A stretch of DNA of 26,951 bases, taken from positions 1 through 26,951 of the forward strand of contig DASRFK010000304.1 in NCBI GenBank assembly GCA_035651635.1, written 5' to 3'. This document shows positions 1 through 7,384 of the stretch, in pieces. Below the pieces are notes generated by a model, which was not told where the DNA came from, searched no databases, and saw nothing but the letters and a program-made list of their open reading frames with translations. Within the stretch, counting starts at the first letter, position 1. Each line of letters begins with the position of its first letter. Source of the stretch: JANXQE01 sp035651635. GTDB lineage: Bacteria > Verrucomicrobiota > Verrucomicrobiia > Limisphaerales > UBA8199. Made by a program: the position numbers and the translations under genes.

Positions 1-173
1 GAGCGCGCCAAACCAGATTGGAAAAAAGAGAGATTGGGTATGGGGTGCGTTTACCAGGGCGGCGCTCGCCCCTCGCTTTGGCCCGGGGCTATTATCTCGC
101 CGCCCTAAAGGAAACACAGGGCGACGCAGGAGGATTTGGTCGTCGTCTGGGCGAACCGTCGGCTTCGGGCCCC

Positions 174-238
174 TGCCGCATGAATGCGGCGTTCCAGGGC
201 GCGCGGCACGACGGGCGGGCTGCCGCATGAATGCGGCG
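174..238. repeat. Two REP-like hairpins (CCGCAT-GA-ATGCGG)
   Basis: Two copies of CCGCATGAATGCGG (176-189 and 223-236) lie in direct orientation, each preceded by TG and followed by CGTTCC. The 6-bp stem with a 2-nt loop and the following GTTCC are the same as in the arrays around the transposase gene at 9936-10682. They lie just 3' of the glycosidase stop codon. No gene is evident in the rest of 1-267. Confidence 0.75.
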
Positions 239-267
239 TTCCGGGCGGGCGTCGCGACCGCCGCGCA

Positions 268-2478
268 TTAGGCTTTGAAATCGATTGCCAAAACTTCGTG
301 ATCGAGAATCCAGGGCGTCGTAACGGTGATCGAGCGGTGGCTTTGGACAAATCCGGCGGTTCGATTGGCGGCCAGGAATTTGACCTGTCCGAGTCGGACG
401 CCTTCGGGCAAACGGACTTTGATCTTCTGTTCGCCGATGGGTACCAGTTCACGGAAAGGACCTTTCATCATCATCGGGTTCGTGAGGTTAACGAGGTGAA
501 CCGTCATGGAATTTGCCTGGCGCCAAACGGCCACGTCCAACACTCCTGGGCCAGTGATTATGACCGGTGGTTCCTCGTTGGTGACCCAATGCACCGCGTT
601 TGCCATAAGCTTACCGTGGTCGACGGAAAGGACCTCCCAGAAGGTGCGATCGATATCCCAAGGAAAGTAAACAACCCGGCCCTGGCCCCGTTCCCGCAAA
701 AAGATTTGGGCGATGTCTGTCTGGGCCACTCGTGGAAACACCTTCTCCATGGGCAGGTCGGGATACGAAGGAATCAACGTTAAGAGCGCCGCTGAAGTAG
801 GCTCGGAGGACTCGACGTTGAGGCGCCAGACGCCGTTGATAATCCGTGGCGCCTCCTCCAGACCTTTGAACAAAACATCGGCGTGCGGCGCAGTGTGGTC
901 GAGCCGAAGATAGGAATTATGCATCGGACCTTCAGCGCGGGGCTTGAGCGAGACGCCGAACAACTTGCCCAGACCGAAGTCATTTCGCGGCTCGCCCCAT
1001 TCGTTATAAAGCGAGGTTTCATACGTAGCGACGAGCCCGCCGCCGTTCTCGACGAATTGCCGAAGTTGGGAGCATTGGTGGTCGGAGAGCGCCGCGGTAT
1101 TGGGCAGGATGAGCGTCTTGAATTGCGCGATCTGCTCGGTATCCAGCAAACGGTCATGAACCATTTCGAAGGGGATTCGCGCTTCCAGCAATGCCTGGCA
1201 CCAACCTAATGTAGGATCTTCGATTTTATCGCGCGGCCGGTCCTGCCCATAAAACCAGGCGGTCTGTTGCGAGTAGACTACGGCGACACGAGCCAGTGGT
1301 GACTCATTTCGCAAGTATTTTTCCCAAAGATGATATCGGGCGTAAATCTCCTCAACCGGCTTGAGCCAACGCTCGTCGTGGAGCGTTCCAGAGAATTTAG
1401 TGAACCAGGGTCGAAGCCCGTTGGCCACGCCGTCGGCAACCCAGATGCGGATCTCGGCCTCGCTTTGAACCGAATCTTTCCAGCGATAGGGCTCTTCGAC
1501 GCCTACACTAAAAATGCCGACGATAGGTTTGCGGCCCATCGTGGCGCGAAATTCTTTGCCGTTTTTTCCGTTCGACCAAGGTGCGGCGAGACCGCGTCGG
1601 GCCTGGCGATCGGCGAAAAGTGTATCAGCCAGTTCCCCGATTTTTTTCATATCCAAGGAACTGGTTGCGCCGCCGCCCGTATTGGGGATCACCCTGGCCT
1701 GCGGGTTGATCCTGCGGATTTCCTTATCCCAGAGTTGCCACAGATCGAAGAGTCGTTGCTGGCGCCATAGAATATACGCGCGGCGGGCAGGGTCGCGCGG
1801 ATCGGTGGTCCCAGGCAAATCAAAGCCGCTGGCTCCCTTGAAATTCGCGCGGCAATGTTCGCAGTAACACATGCCGGAACCGTCCCACCGATTGATGAAG
1901 ATCCCATCGACCTGGTAGCGGGACATGATCTCTTTTTTGACCTCGGTCATGAATTCGAAGTTATAGGGGCCCAGGGCGCAGGTGACCCACATCTCCGGCG
2001 AAGCCCAATGCCGGCGGGGCTTGGCCGCTGAATCCACGGCGATCCAGTCCGGATGCGCTTTTTGGACATCGTCGTAAGTGGCGTGGGGATCGGTCCGAGC
2101 CACGACCACCAGGCCGAGTTTTCTGCAGCCTGCGACCAGTGTGCCGAGTGGGTCCGAATTCTTCAGCCAGGCGCTGCGATGATGGAAGGGAACCTCAGTC
2201 GGGTAGTACGCCACGCAGCCGCCCGCGCTCAGGCAGACGGCATTGGAGTGCGTGCGTTGAAAGTAATCGAGCCAGAATTGCGGATCGAATTTCCCAGGGT
2301 CATCTTCCACCAGCGTCAACTGAGCCCAGCGCATCGCCCGATCCACCCACGTTGGCGTTCCTGAAGGCAACGCTTCCGCAGCTGGAAGGGAGAGGCTCAG
2401 GTCAGCCAATGACAGTGCGGCTCCTGCTTTTGCCGCTGTGCCCAGAAAATCGCGCCGTGACAGCGAGGCTTTTTCCAT
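268..2478 (-). CDS. Tat-exported glycoside hydrolase-like protein (beta-galactosidase trimerisation type)
   Basis: This 736-residue protein carries a twin-arginine signal at residues 8-13 (RRDFLG) followed by an Ala-rich hydrophobic stretch, so it is probably exported folded. The body resembles predicted glycosidases with a TIM-barrel first half (GIFINRWDGSGMCYCEHC region, with a Cys-rich turn) and a later flavodoxin-like part of the beta-galactosidase trimerisation type (LILPNTAALSDHQ followed by VENGGGLVATYETS). That architecture is seen in GH42-related and hypothetical glycosyl hydrolase families. The substrate cannot be told from sequence. The open frame extends upstream to 2985, but the extra 169 codons run through repeats. 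The ATG at 2478 places the Tat motif at the N-terminus, although no clear Shine-Dalgarno sequence precedes it. The gene is divergent from the S10 operon. Confidence 0.85.
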   Translation of the reverse strand: MEKASLSRRDFLGTAAKAGAALSLADLSLSLPAAEALPSGTPTWVDRAMRWAQLTLVEDDPGKFDPQFWLDYFQRTHSNAVCLSAGGCVAYYPTEVPFHHRSAWLKNSDPLGTLVAGCRKLGLVVVARTDPHATYDDVQKAHPDWIAVDSAAKPRRHWASPEMWVTCALGPYNFEFMTEVKKEIMSRYQVDGIFINRWDGSGMCYCEHCRANFKGASGFDLPGTTDPRDPARRAYILWRQQRLFDLWQLWDKEIRRINPQARVIPNTGGGATSSLDMKKIGELADTLFADRQARRGLAAPWSNGKNGKEFRATMGRKPIVGIFSVGVEEPYRWKDSVQSEAEIRIWVADGVANGLRPWFTKFSGTLHDERWLKPVEEIYARYHLWEKYLRNESPLARVAVVYSQQTAWFYGQDRPRDKIEDPTLGWCQALLEARIPFEMVHDRLLDTEQIAQFKTLILPNTAALSDHQCSQLRQFVENGGGLVATYETSLYNEWGEPRNDFGLGKLFGVSLKPRAEGPMHNSYLRLDHTAPHADVLFKGLEEAPRIINGVWRLNVESSEPTSAALLTLIPSYPDLPMEKVFPRVAQTDIAQIFLRERGQGRVVYFPWDIDRTFWEVLSVDHGKLMANAVHWVTNEEPPVIITGPGVLDVAVWRQANSMTVHLVNLTNPMMMKGPFRELVPIGEQKIKVRLPEGVRLGQVKFLAANRTAGFVQSHRSITVTTPWILDHEVLAIDFKA

Positions 2479-2634
2479 GATTCCGAAGATTAACCCCGAA
2501 AATTGAATTGCGGCAATAACCGTTGCGGCCCGGTATTCTTGCTGCGTCACCTGCCAGGCCATTCCGGGAGATTTACTTCGTCGAAGTCCAAAGCGGCCGC
2601 GCAAACCCAGGCGTAGCGACGCCGCTACGGCACG

Positions 2635-2691
2635 AGGTTTCATGAAAAAGCCTCCTTTCGGTTTCGCGGCATGCATTGGGACCATGAACCC
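2635..2691. repeat. Dispersed repeat, copy 1 (partner at 7222-7275)
   Basis: The segment reads AGGTTTCATGAAAAAGCC, then CCTTT, GCATGCA and finally ACCATGAACCC. The same ordered blocks occur at 7222-7275 (AGGTTCCTGGAAAGCC, CCCTTT, GCATGCA, ACCATGAACCC) with small indels between them. Neither copy lies in a gene. Function unknown. Confidence 0.5.
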
Positions 2692-2734
2692 GTGCAGGCC
2701 GAATGAGTTGAGATCTTCGCAGGTCACCAGTTGT

Positions 2735-2833
2735 GCTCCAAAAGCGGAGCAGAGCGCGCACTCCAAAACGCTGGCGCGCCGGTCCCCCCCAAAAGCGCCG
2801 CAAAGCGGCGCACTCCAAAACCTTCGGAATCCG
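2735..2833. repeat. GC-rich hairpin repeat cluster (GCGCCGC-AAA-GCGGCGC)
   Basis: A perfect 7-bp hairpin GCGCCGC-AAA-GCGGCGC occupies 2795-2811, followed by ACTCCAAAA. A related degenerate copy (AAAAGCGGAGC ... GCGCACTCCAAAACG) precedes it. The wording CACTCCAAAACG-CTGGCGCGC recurs near 6139-6160 inside the element downstream of the aldo/keto reductase. The rest of 2479-2996 holds the dispersed repeat at 2635 and the promoter of rpsJ; no gene is visible. Confidence 0.6.
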
Positions 2834-2904
2834 TAAGGTTCGTGGAAAAGGGCTGCTTTTGCTTCCGTGCTTCGTGGGCGAAGAAAAATCTTCGAAAAAC
2901 CTAT

Positions 2905-2932
2905 TGCAGTGGCCCGCGGGTTTGGTATATTC
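2905..2932 (+). promoter_or_regulatory. Candidate sigma-70 promoter of the S10 operon
   Basis: TTGCAG (2905-2910) and TATATT (2927-2932) are separated by 16 bp. The -10 box is preceded by TGG, giving an extended -10. The -35 match is modest (3/6), the -10 match 5/6. Transcription would start near 2940 and leave a leader of about 57 nt before rpsJ. Position and orientation fit, but this is sequence inference only. Confidence 0.45.
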
Positions 2933-2943
2933 CGCCCTCCGTT

Positions 2944-2958
2944 TCCCGGAATCCGGGA
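2944..2958. other. Short inverted repeat in the rpsJ leader
   Basis: TCCCGG-AAT-CCGGGA forms a 6-bp stem with a 3-nt loop within the presumed 5' leader of rpsJ. In gamma-proteobacteria the S10 leader is the target of L4 autoregulation, but this hairpin is far shorter than the E. coli leader and no homology is claimed. It may be incidental. Confidence 0.25.
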
Positions 2959-2996
2959 GCGGTCGACGCTAGTAAACCAAGACAATTGTTCTTTGT

Positions 2997-3305
2997 ATGG
3001 CTGGACAACGCATTCGTATTCGATTGAAGGCTTATGACCATCGGGTCATAGACCAATCCGCCCGCGACATCGCCGACACCGTCAAACGCACGGGAGCGCG
3101 AGTGGCCGGGCCCATCCCTCTTCCCACGCGCATCGAGCGCTTTACGGTGCAACGCTCGCCGCATTCGGACAAAAAATCCCAGGAAACCTTCGAGCAGCGC
3201 ACGCACAAGCGCCTGATCGACATCATCGAACCGACGGCCAAAACGGTCGACGAGCTCAAAAAGCTCAACCTGCCGGCCGGTGTCGATATCACCATTAAAA
3301 TTTAG
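2997..3305 (+). CDS. rpsJ: 30S ribosomal protein S10 (uS10)
   Basis: The 102-residue product has the usual S10 length and runs from MAGQRIRIRLKAYDH through the family hallmark GPIPLPTRIERFTV to a C-terminus ending LPAGVDITIKI. S10 sits in the head of the 30S subunit and, in proteobacteria, also takes part in NusB antitermination. It is the first gene of the operon, with rplC starting 6 bp after its stop. No Shine-Dalgarno sequence is visible before the ATG, which follows an AT-rich stretch. The start is fixed by homology, since the conserved N-terminus begins right there. Confidence 0.98.
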   Translation: MAGQRIRIRLKAYDHRVIDQSARDIADTVKRTGARVAGPIPLPTRIERFTVQRSPHSDKKSQETFEQRTHKRLIDIIEPTAKTVDELKKLNLPAGVDITIKI

Positions 3306-3311
3306 CTCGTT

Positions 3312-4007
3312 ATGCCACTAGGACTTCTTGGAAAAAAGCTGGGCCAGACGCGTGTTTACGACGCGAAAGGCACGATTACCTCGGTGACGATTGTTTTGGC
3401 CGGCCCCAACCGCGTGCTCCAGTGCAAAACGCAGCAATCCGACGGCTACAACGCCGTCCAGCTCGGATTTCACGATCAAAAAGAGCAGCGCCTGACCAAG
3501 CCGTTACTGGGGCACATCAAGAAATTCAACGGCACGGCGGTGAAACGCATCTCGGAATTCCGCGATTTTTCAAAAGAGGTCAAGCCCGGTGATGTGGTTG
3601 GCGCGACTCTCTTTGCCCCGGGCGACTATGTCGACGCTATTGGCGTGACCAAGGGCCGCGGGTTTGAAGGTGTGGTCGCCCGGCATTCGTTTCGTGGTGG
3701 CGACTCCACGCACGGCGCCAAGGGGTGGCATCGCCGCTCCGGCGCCATCGGCCAGCGTTTGTTTCCAGGCACCGTCATGCGCGGCATGAAAATGCCCGGC
3801 CACCTCGGCCAGGTACGCCGCACGACCCAGAATTTGCAGGTCATCCAGGTGCGCGAAGCCGAGAACCTGCTGTTGATCAAAGGCGCGATTCCCGGCTCGA
3901 ATGGCGATTACGTCGTCATTCGCGAATCCAAGAAGCGGCCCAAGGGCTGGAAACCACATGCTGAGCGCGCGGAAAATATTAAAAAGGCCGACGCGAAAAA
4001 GAAATAA
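3312..4007 (+). CDS. rplC: 50S ribosomal protein L3 (uL3)
   Basis: The 231-residue protein starts MPLGLLGKKLGQTRVYD, the typical L3 beginning, and contains the long extension that reaches the peptidyl-transferase region (HGAKGWHRRSGAIGQRLFPG, then GMKMPGHLGQVRRTTQNL). Gln148 in the GAIGQ stretch corresponds to the glutamine methylated by PrmB in E. coli L3. The C-terminus is a lysine-rich tail (about 25 residues) longer than that of E. coli L3. It is translated 6 bp after rpsJ and 18 bp before rplD. The Shine-Dalgarno signal is weak. Confidence 0.98.
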   Translation: MPLGLLGKKLGQTRVYDAKGTITSVTIVLAGPNRVLQCKTQQSDGYNAVQLGFHDQKEQRLTKPLLGHIKKFNGTAVKRISEFRDFSKEVKPGDVVGATLFAPGDYVDAIGVTKGRGFEGVVARHSFRGGDSTHGAKGWHRRSGAIGQRLFPGTVMRGMKMPGHLGQVRRTTQNLQVIQVREAENLLLIKGAIPGSNGDYVVIRESKKRPKGWKPHAERAENIKKADAKKK

Positions 4008-4025
4008 CCGCACGGACCAATCACC

Positions 4026-4658
4026 ATGAAGCTTGCAATTAAGGATACCAAAGGAAACAGCGCGGGTGAACTGGAAGTGCAGTTCCCGCTCGTTGAGGAT
4101 GGCCGGGGCACCCAGGCCGTTCACGACGTGGTGGTCGCCTATCGCGCGGCCCAACGGAGCGGCACCGCCTCCACCAAAACCATGGGCGAAGTGGCCGGCA
4201 GCGGCAAAAAGCCATGGCGGCAAAAGGGCACCGGTCGCGCTCGCGCCGGGTCGTTCGCCTCGCCTTTATGGCGCGGCGGCGGCGTCGTCTTCGGCCCTAA
4301 ACCTCGCGACTTCGGCAAGAAGGTTTCGCACAAAACCAAACAATTGGCCCTGCGCAAGGCGCTGTCGGAACGGTTGCGCGCCGGCGACGTTCTGGTCATC
4401 GACGATCTCAAGCTGGAATCAGCCAGGACCAAGGACTTTGTCAATCTCCTGAAGGCGCTGGATTTAAAGGGCAGCGCGCTCATTGTCGCGAACGCCCCCG
4501 ATCAAAATCTCACACGGGCCAGCCGCAACGTGGCCAGTGTGGCGCTGACCACCAGCCAGGCACTGAACACTTACGATGTCTTGCGGCCCGACAAATTAGT
4601 TTTCACTCGTGGCGCCTTCGAGCAGGTCGAGGCTCGCCTGAAAACGGAGGAATCATGA
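4026..4658 (+). CDS. rplD: 50S ribosomal protein L4 (uL4)
   Basis: The 210-residue protein has the L4 core. The conserved tunnel loop appears around residues 58-77 (VAGSGKKPWRQKGTGRARAG), followed by WRGGGVVFGPKPRD. The C-terminal globular half ends in DVLRPDKLVFTRGAFEQVE. L4 lines the peptide exit tunnel and in E. coli represses its own operon. The stop codon overlaps the rplW start as ATGA (4655-4658), indicating translational coupling, and the rplW ribosome-binding site lies inside the last codons of rplD. Confidence 0.98.
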   Translation: MKLAIKDTKGNSAGELEVQFPLVEDGRGTQAVHDVVVAYRAAQRSGTASTKTMGEVAGSGKKPWRQKGTGRARAGSFASPLWRGGGVVFGPKPRDFGKKVSHKTKQLALRKALSERLRAGDVLVIDDLKLESARTKDFVNLLKALDLKGSALIVANAPDQNLTRASRNVASVALTTSQALNTYDVLRPDKLVFTRGAFEQVEARLKTEES

Positions 4659-4936
4659 ACAATTTCGAGATTATCAGAACCGTTCGCCTGACGGAAAAGG
4701 GGACGCGCCAGGGCGAGAACTTCAACCAATATACGGTCGTAGCCGATCCCCGTGCCAACAAGACCCAGATCCGCCACGCCGTCCAGGAGCTTTTCAAAGT
4801 CAAAGTGACGAAGGTCAACACGCTGAACGTGCGCGGTAAGTTCCGCCGTCAACGCACCAAGCAAGCCGGCCAGGCGCCCAGTTGGAAAAAAGCGATCGTC
4901 ACCCTTAAGGAAGGCGACAAGATCGTTCTGACGTAG
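4655..4936 (+). CDS. rplW: 50S ribosomal protein L23 (uL23)
   Basis: This 93-residue protein matches L23 in length and motifs: IIRTVRLTEKGTRQ at the start, YTVVADPRANKTQIRHAVQELFKVKVTKVNTLNVRGK in the middle, and WKKAIVTLKEGDKI at the end. L23 sits at the tunnel exit and binds SRP and trigger factor. A strong Shine-Dalgarno sequence (CGGAGG, 4-5 nt before the ATG) lies in rplD. The expected next gene, rplB, is absent: downstream is a 104-bp gap and then a gene on the other strand. Confidence 0.98.
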   Translation: MNNFEIIRTVRLTEKGTRQGENFNQYTVVADPRANKTQIRHAVQELFKVKVTKVNTLNVRGKFRRQRTKQAGQAPSWKKAIVTLKEGDKIVLT

Positions 4937-4952
4937 AGTTCAGAGGTCCACC

Positions 4953-4987
4953 GGCCCCACGAAGGCAGAAATCCGAAGGGCCATTTT
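4953..4987 (+). terminator. Weak candidate terminator after rplW
   Basis: GGCCC (4953-4957) can pair with GGGCC (4978-4982), directly followed by ATTTTT. The stem is only 5 bp with a 20-nt loop, so this is marginal. It is listed because the operon appears to end here. Confidence 0.25.
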
Positions 4988-5040
4988 TCGAACTGCGCAA
5001 TACTGAAACGGCTCAAACTCGCAGTCGCGGTTGCGCCGGT

Positions 5041-5913
5041 TCAGATTGCTGCGAGCACGCCTCGCATATAGCCGAAAGATTCAATAACCCCAGGCATTGG
5101 GTCATTTTCTTTGTCCTCGTACTCAAGCCCGATATTGAAGGCGTATTGAATCTCCAGCAGCGCTTTCAGTACGCCGACGATATCAATCACTCCCTGGCCG
5201 ACGGGGATCGGTTTGCCTTTGGCGGTCGCTTCGGTTTCGTCCTTTATGTGAAAATCATAAAGACGTTTGGCGCATTGGTGGATGGCCTCGACCGGGTCTT
5301 CGCCGATGCGTACGGTGTGGCCGACATCAATGCAGATTCCCATCCGCTCATCGCGATCTTTCACCAGCCGCAACACGTCCAGCGGTGAAGGGTATTTCTT
5401 GTCCCCCGGCCCGTGGTTATGAATCGCGATCCGGATATTGTACTCCTTTACCATCTTCTCCACCGTATCCAGGGCATCGGTGTCCGGGCTGCACACGATG
5501 GTCGGCATGCCGGCATCCTTGGCATACTCGAAGAAGCGGCGAATTTCCTCCTCGTTGTTCTTCATATAAATGACGCCGCCGCTCGCCAGGACGAGCCCGC
5601 CGGATTCGACTTTGCGTCGTGCTTCCTGTCGCTCGGCCGGACTGCTTTTGTACGGCAGATGGAAATCTTTGAGCGAAATGGAAACCGCCCCGGCTTCTTT
5701 GCTCATGGCGATGGCCTGGTCGAGCGAGAACTTGCGAAAAGTGTACGAGGCCATCCCGAGTTTCAGGCCGTCGTATAACGGCCGCTGCGGTTTGGTGACC
5801 GCCGCAAAGAGGTTGTGAGACGCGCCAGTGACGGCCATAGCGGTTGAACCTAACAAGCCGGCCTTGAAGAAGTGGCGGCGGTCCAGTTTCGTCGGGGAGT
5901 GTGGATGTTTCAT
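5041..5913 (-). CDS. Tat-exported sugar phosphate isomerase/epimerase-like TIM barrel
   Basis: The 290-residue protein has a twin-arginine motif at residues 12-19 (RRHFFKAG) and a hydrophobic segment up to about residue 38, so it is likely periplasmic. The rest is an AP-endonuclease-2/xylose-isomerase-like TIM barrel. Candidate metal and active-site residues appear in AIHNHG (His165, His167), DVGH (Asp196, His199), FHIKD (His222, Asp225) and GLEYE (Glu264). Families of this kind isomerise or epimerise sugars or inositol derivatives; the exact substrate is not readable. The gene is convergent with rplW and downstream of the aldo/keto reductase on the same strand, with a 345-bp repeat-filled gap. 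Co-transcription is possible but unproven. Confidence 0.88.
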   Translation of the reverse strand: MKHPHSPTKLDRRHFFKAGLLGSTAMAVTGASHNLFAAVTKPQRPLYDGLKLGMASYTFRKFSLDQAIAMSKEAGAVSISLKDFHLPYKSSPAERQEARRKVESGGLVLASGGVIYMKNNEEEIRRFFEYAKDAGMPTIVCSPDTDALDTVEKMVKEYNIRIAIHNHGPGDKKYPSPLDVLRLVKDRDERMGICIDVGHTVRIGEDPVEAIHQCAKRLYDFHIKDETEATAKGKPIPVGQGVIDIVGVLKALLEIQYAFNIGLEYEDKENDPMPGVIESFGYMRGVLAAI

Positions 5914-5974
5914 AGTGATAACTCAACGCGATTGCACTCCCAAAACGGTTTCCTGTCGAGTGGAGAGTTGTGGA

Positions 5975-6259
5975 AAATCCCAAATCCGAAGGCCGAAGAC
6001 CTAAGGCCGGAAGAAATCGAAAGCCCGGAATCCGAAGTCTTGGAGTGCGCCGCTGCGCGGCGCTTTCGGGAACGAAGGAGTTCGAACGATTGCTACCTTC
6101 AGGCTTGGCCGCCCTTTCCAAAGCGGCGCACAGCGCCGCACTCCAAGACGTTGGCGCGCGGATGAACACTCCAAAACCCTTGCTTTGCGATCTTTTGCGG
6201 CAACTCCTTACTTCGGATTCGGGCCTTCTTTCGAGTTTCGGCCTTCGGATTTCGCGTTT
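5975..6259. repeat. Composite element: long GC-rich hairpin bounded by inverted heptad arrays
   Basis: The left part (from 5975) holds consecutive 7-nt units AAATCCC, AAATCCG, AAGGCCG, AAGACCT, AAGGCCG. The right part (6211-6259) holds seven units in exact register on the opposite strand, including AAACGCG, AAATCCG, AAGGCCG, AAACTCG and AAAGAAG. AAATCCGAAGGCCGAA at 5982-5997 is a perfect 16-bp inverted match to 6237-6252. Between them, arms of about 28 bp at 6039-6066 and 6120-6147 (each beginning or ending with the CTTGGAGTGCG sequence) form an imperfect hairpin. The right end reaches the stop codon of the aldo/keto reductase. There is no gene in 5914-6258. Confidence 0.8.
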
Positions 6260-7146
6260 CAAATCCACGCGCCCACCGCCGCATTGCTTCTGGCCTGCGC
6301 CGCATCCTTGCAGCCAGGGATCACCGCGGTCACGGCTGGATTCTTCAAGCACCAGGCCAAAGCCCACTGTGCCATCGGTACACCTTGGGGTACTTCCGTC
6401 CTGAGCCGTTCGACTTCGGCCAAATCGGTTTTAAGCTTCTCGTTGTCAAAAGTGCCACGGACTTCGGTTTGTGGGAACGTTGTTCCGGGCCGGTATTTGC
6501 CGCTCAACAAGCCGCTCGCCAGCGGCACGCGGGCGAGCACTCCCAGGTTGTCACGTTCGGCGTGCGGAAAGTAAAGCTGCTCGGGCCGACGATCGAGGCG
6601 GTTGTAAATGACCTGGAGCGCCTCAGCGCCCACAGCTTTGGCCTGCCGCGCCTGCGGCTCGCTTCCTTTGCCCAAAATTGAGATGCCAAGGTGTCGAATT
6701 TTACCGGCGCGTTTTTGGTCGGCCAACACTCTCCACAGCGCCTCGTTCTCAAACAGGGCATCCGTTCCGGAATGGAACTGGTACAAATCGATGGTTTCGA
6801 CTCGTAACGCGCGCAGGGACTGCTCCAGTTGCTTCATGACGTCGCTTGGCGAGAACCGGTCGTCTCGATTCAGGAATCCGTTGAAATGATGGCCAAATTT
6901 TGTGGCCACGACCCAGCGCGACCGATCGTGACGCGCCAGGTAGTCCCCAATCAAGCGCTCCGAAAGGTGATCGCCGTAGCACTCAGCTGTGTCGATTAAG
7001 TTAATGCCCGACTCGGCCGCGGCATCCAGAATGGCATCGACCTCGAATTGTGAGTACTGGCGGCCCCATTCGCCGCCGAATTGCCAGGTGCCAACGCCAA
7101 TGACCGAAACGCGAAGCTCAGTGCTGCCGAGGATCCGGTAATTCAT
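6259..7146 (-). CDS. Aldo/keto reductase
   Basis: The 295-residue protein is an NADPH-dependent aldo/keto reductase. It starts MNYRILGSTELRVSVIGVGTWQFGG and has the family signature with the catalytic Asp and Tyr in LIDTAECYG, the Lys in VVATKFGHH and the His in IDLYQFHSG. A later stretch (LGISILGKGSEPQA then VIYNRLDRR) and the C-terminal AVTAVIPGCKDAAQ fit the cofactor-binding part of the subfamily related to YdhF/Tas-like oxidoreductases. It is soluble with no signal peptide. The substrate is unknown. The stop codon lies inside the terminal unit of the repeat element downstream. Confidence 0.93.
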   Translation of the reverse strand: MNYRILGSTELRVSVIGVGTWQFGGEWGRQYSQFEVDAILDAAAESGINLIDTAECYGDHLSERLIGDYLARHDRSRWVVATKFGHHFNGFLNRDDRFSPSDVMKQLEQSLRALRVETIDLYQFHSGTDALFENEALWRVLADQKRAGKIRHLGISILGKGSEPQARQAKAVGAEALQVIYNRLDRRPEQLYFPHAERDNLGVLARVPLASGLLSGKYRPGTTFPQTEVRGTFDNEKLKTDLAEVERLRTEVPQGVPMAQWALAWCLKNPAVTAVIPGCKDAAQARSNAAVGAWI

Positions 7147-7163
7147 CGGGAACGCGCCCTTTC

Positions 7164-7220
7164 GTCCTCTTCCTCTTTCTCATCCTCTTCCTCTGAAGGT
7201 TCGAGGGACGAGGAAGAGGA
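7164..7220. repeat. Pyrimidine tract repeat with inverted purine copy
   Basis: TCCTCTTCCTC occurs twice in direct orientation (7165-7175 and 7183-7193) and once inverted as GAGGAAGAGGA (7210-7220). Strand asymmetry is strong: almost pure pyrimidine on one side and purine on the other. It sits just upstream of the aldo/keto reductase start. Such tracts can form hairpins or triplex structures, which is speculation here. Confidence 0.6.
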
Positions 7221-7221
7221 A

Positions 7222-7275
7222 AGGTTCCTGGAAAGCCCCCTTTTGCGCATGCAGATGTATTGCGACCATGAACCC
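7222..7275. repeat. Dispersed repeat, copy 2 (partner at 2635-2691)
   Basis: The ordered blocks AGGTTCCTGGAAAGCC, CCCTTT, GCATGCA and ACCATGAACCC match those at 2635-2691 in the same orientation, with short indels. Copy 1 is upstream of rpsJ and copy 2 is between the aldo/keto reductase and the DoxX-type gene. Confidence 0.5.
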
Positions 7276-7297
7276 AAACTGCGCTGCGAAAGCTCCA

Positions 7298-7328
7298 CCC
7301 TCTCCTGGGGGAGAGGGTCGGGGTGAGG
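7298..7328. repeat. CCCTCTCC hairpin with GTGAGGG tail
   Basis: CCCTCTCC (7298-7305) pairs with GGAGAGGG (7310-7317) across TGGG, followed by TCGGGGTGAGGG. It lies 3' of the MauE/DoxX operon and could help stop transcription, but there is no T-run on the minus strand. A dispersed palindrome is more likely than a dedicated terminator. Confidence 0.5.
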
Positions 7329-7384
7329 GCGGGCTTTTTCCGTACGGTTCATGGGAGGGTGGATGCTTGAATGGAGGAAATCGC

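Noticed and set aside
184..783. 199-codon plus-strand ORF antisense to the glycosidase
   Set aside because: It is a high-GC shadow of the strongly supported minus-strand gene and starts within the REP hairpins.
2479..2985. N-terminal extension of the glycosidase frame to 2985
   Set aside because: It has no start support and reads through repeats; the Tat signal just after 2478 marks the real N-terminus.
4953..4987. Strong intrinsic terminator after rplW
   Set aside because: The stem is only 5 bp with a 20-nt loop; kept only as a weak feature, not used as evidence for the operon end.
5417..6367. Long opposite-frame ORF of 316 codons on the minus strand
   Set aside because: It overlaps the isomerase out of frame, and its upstream part is repeat DNA; no recognisable domain.
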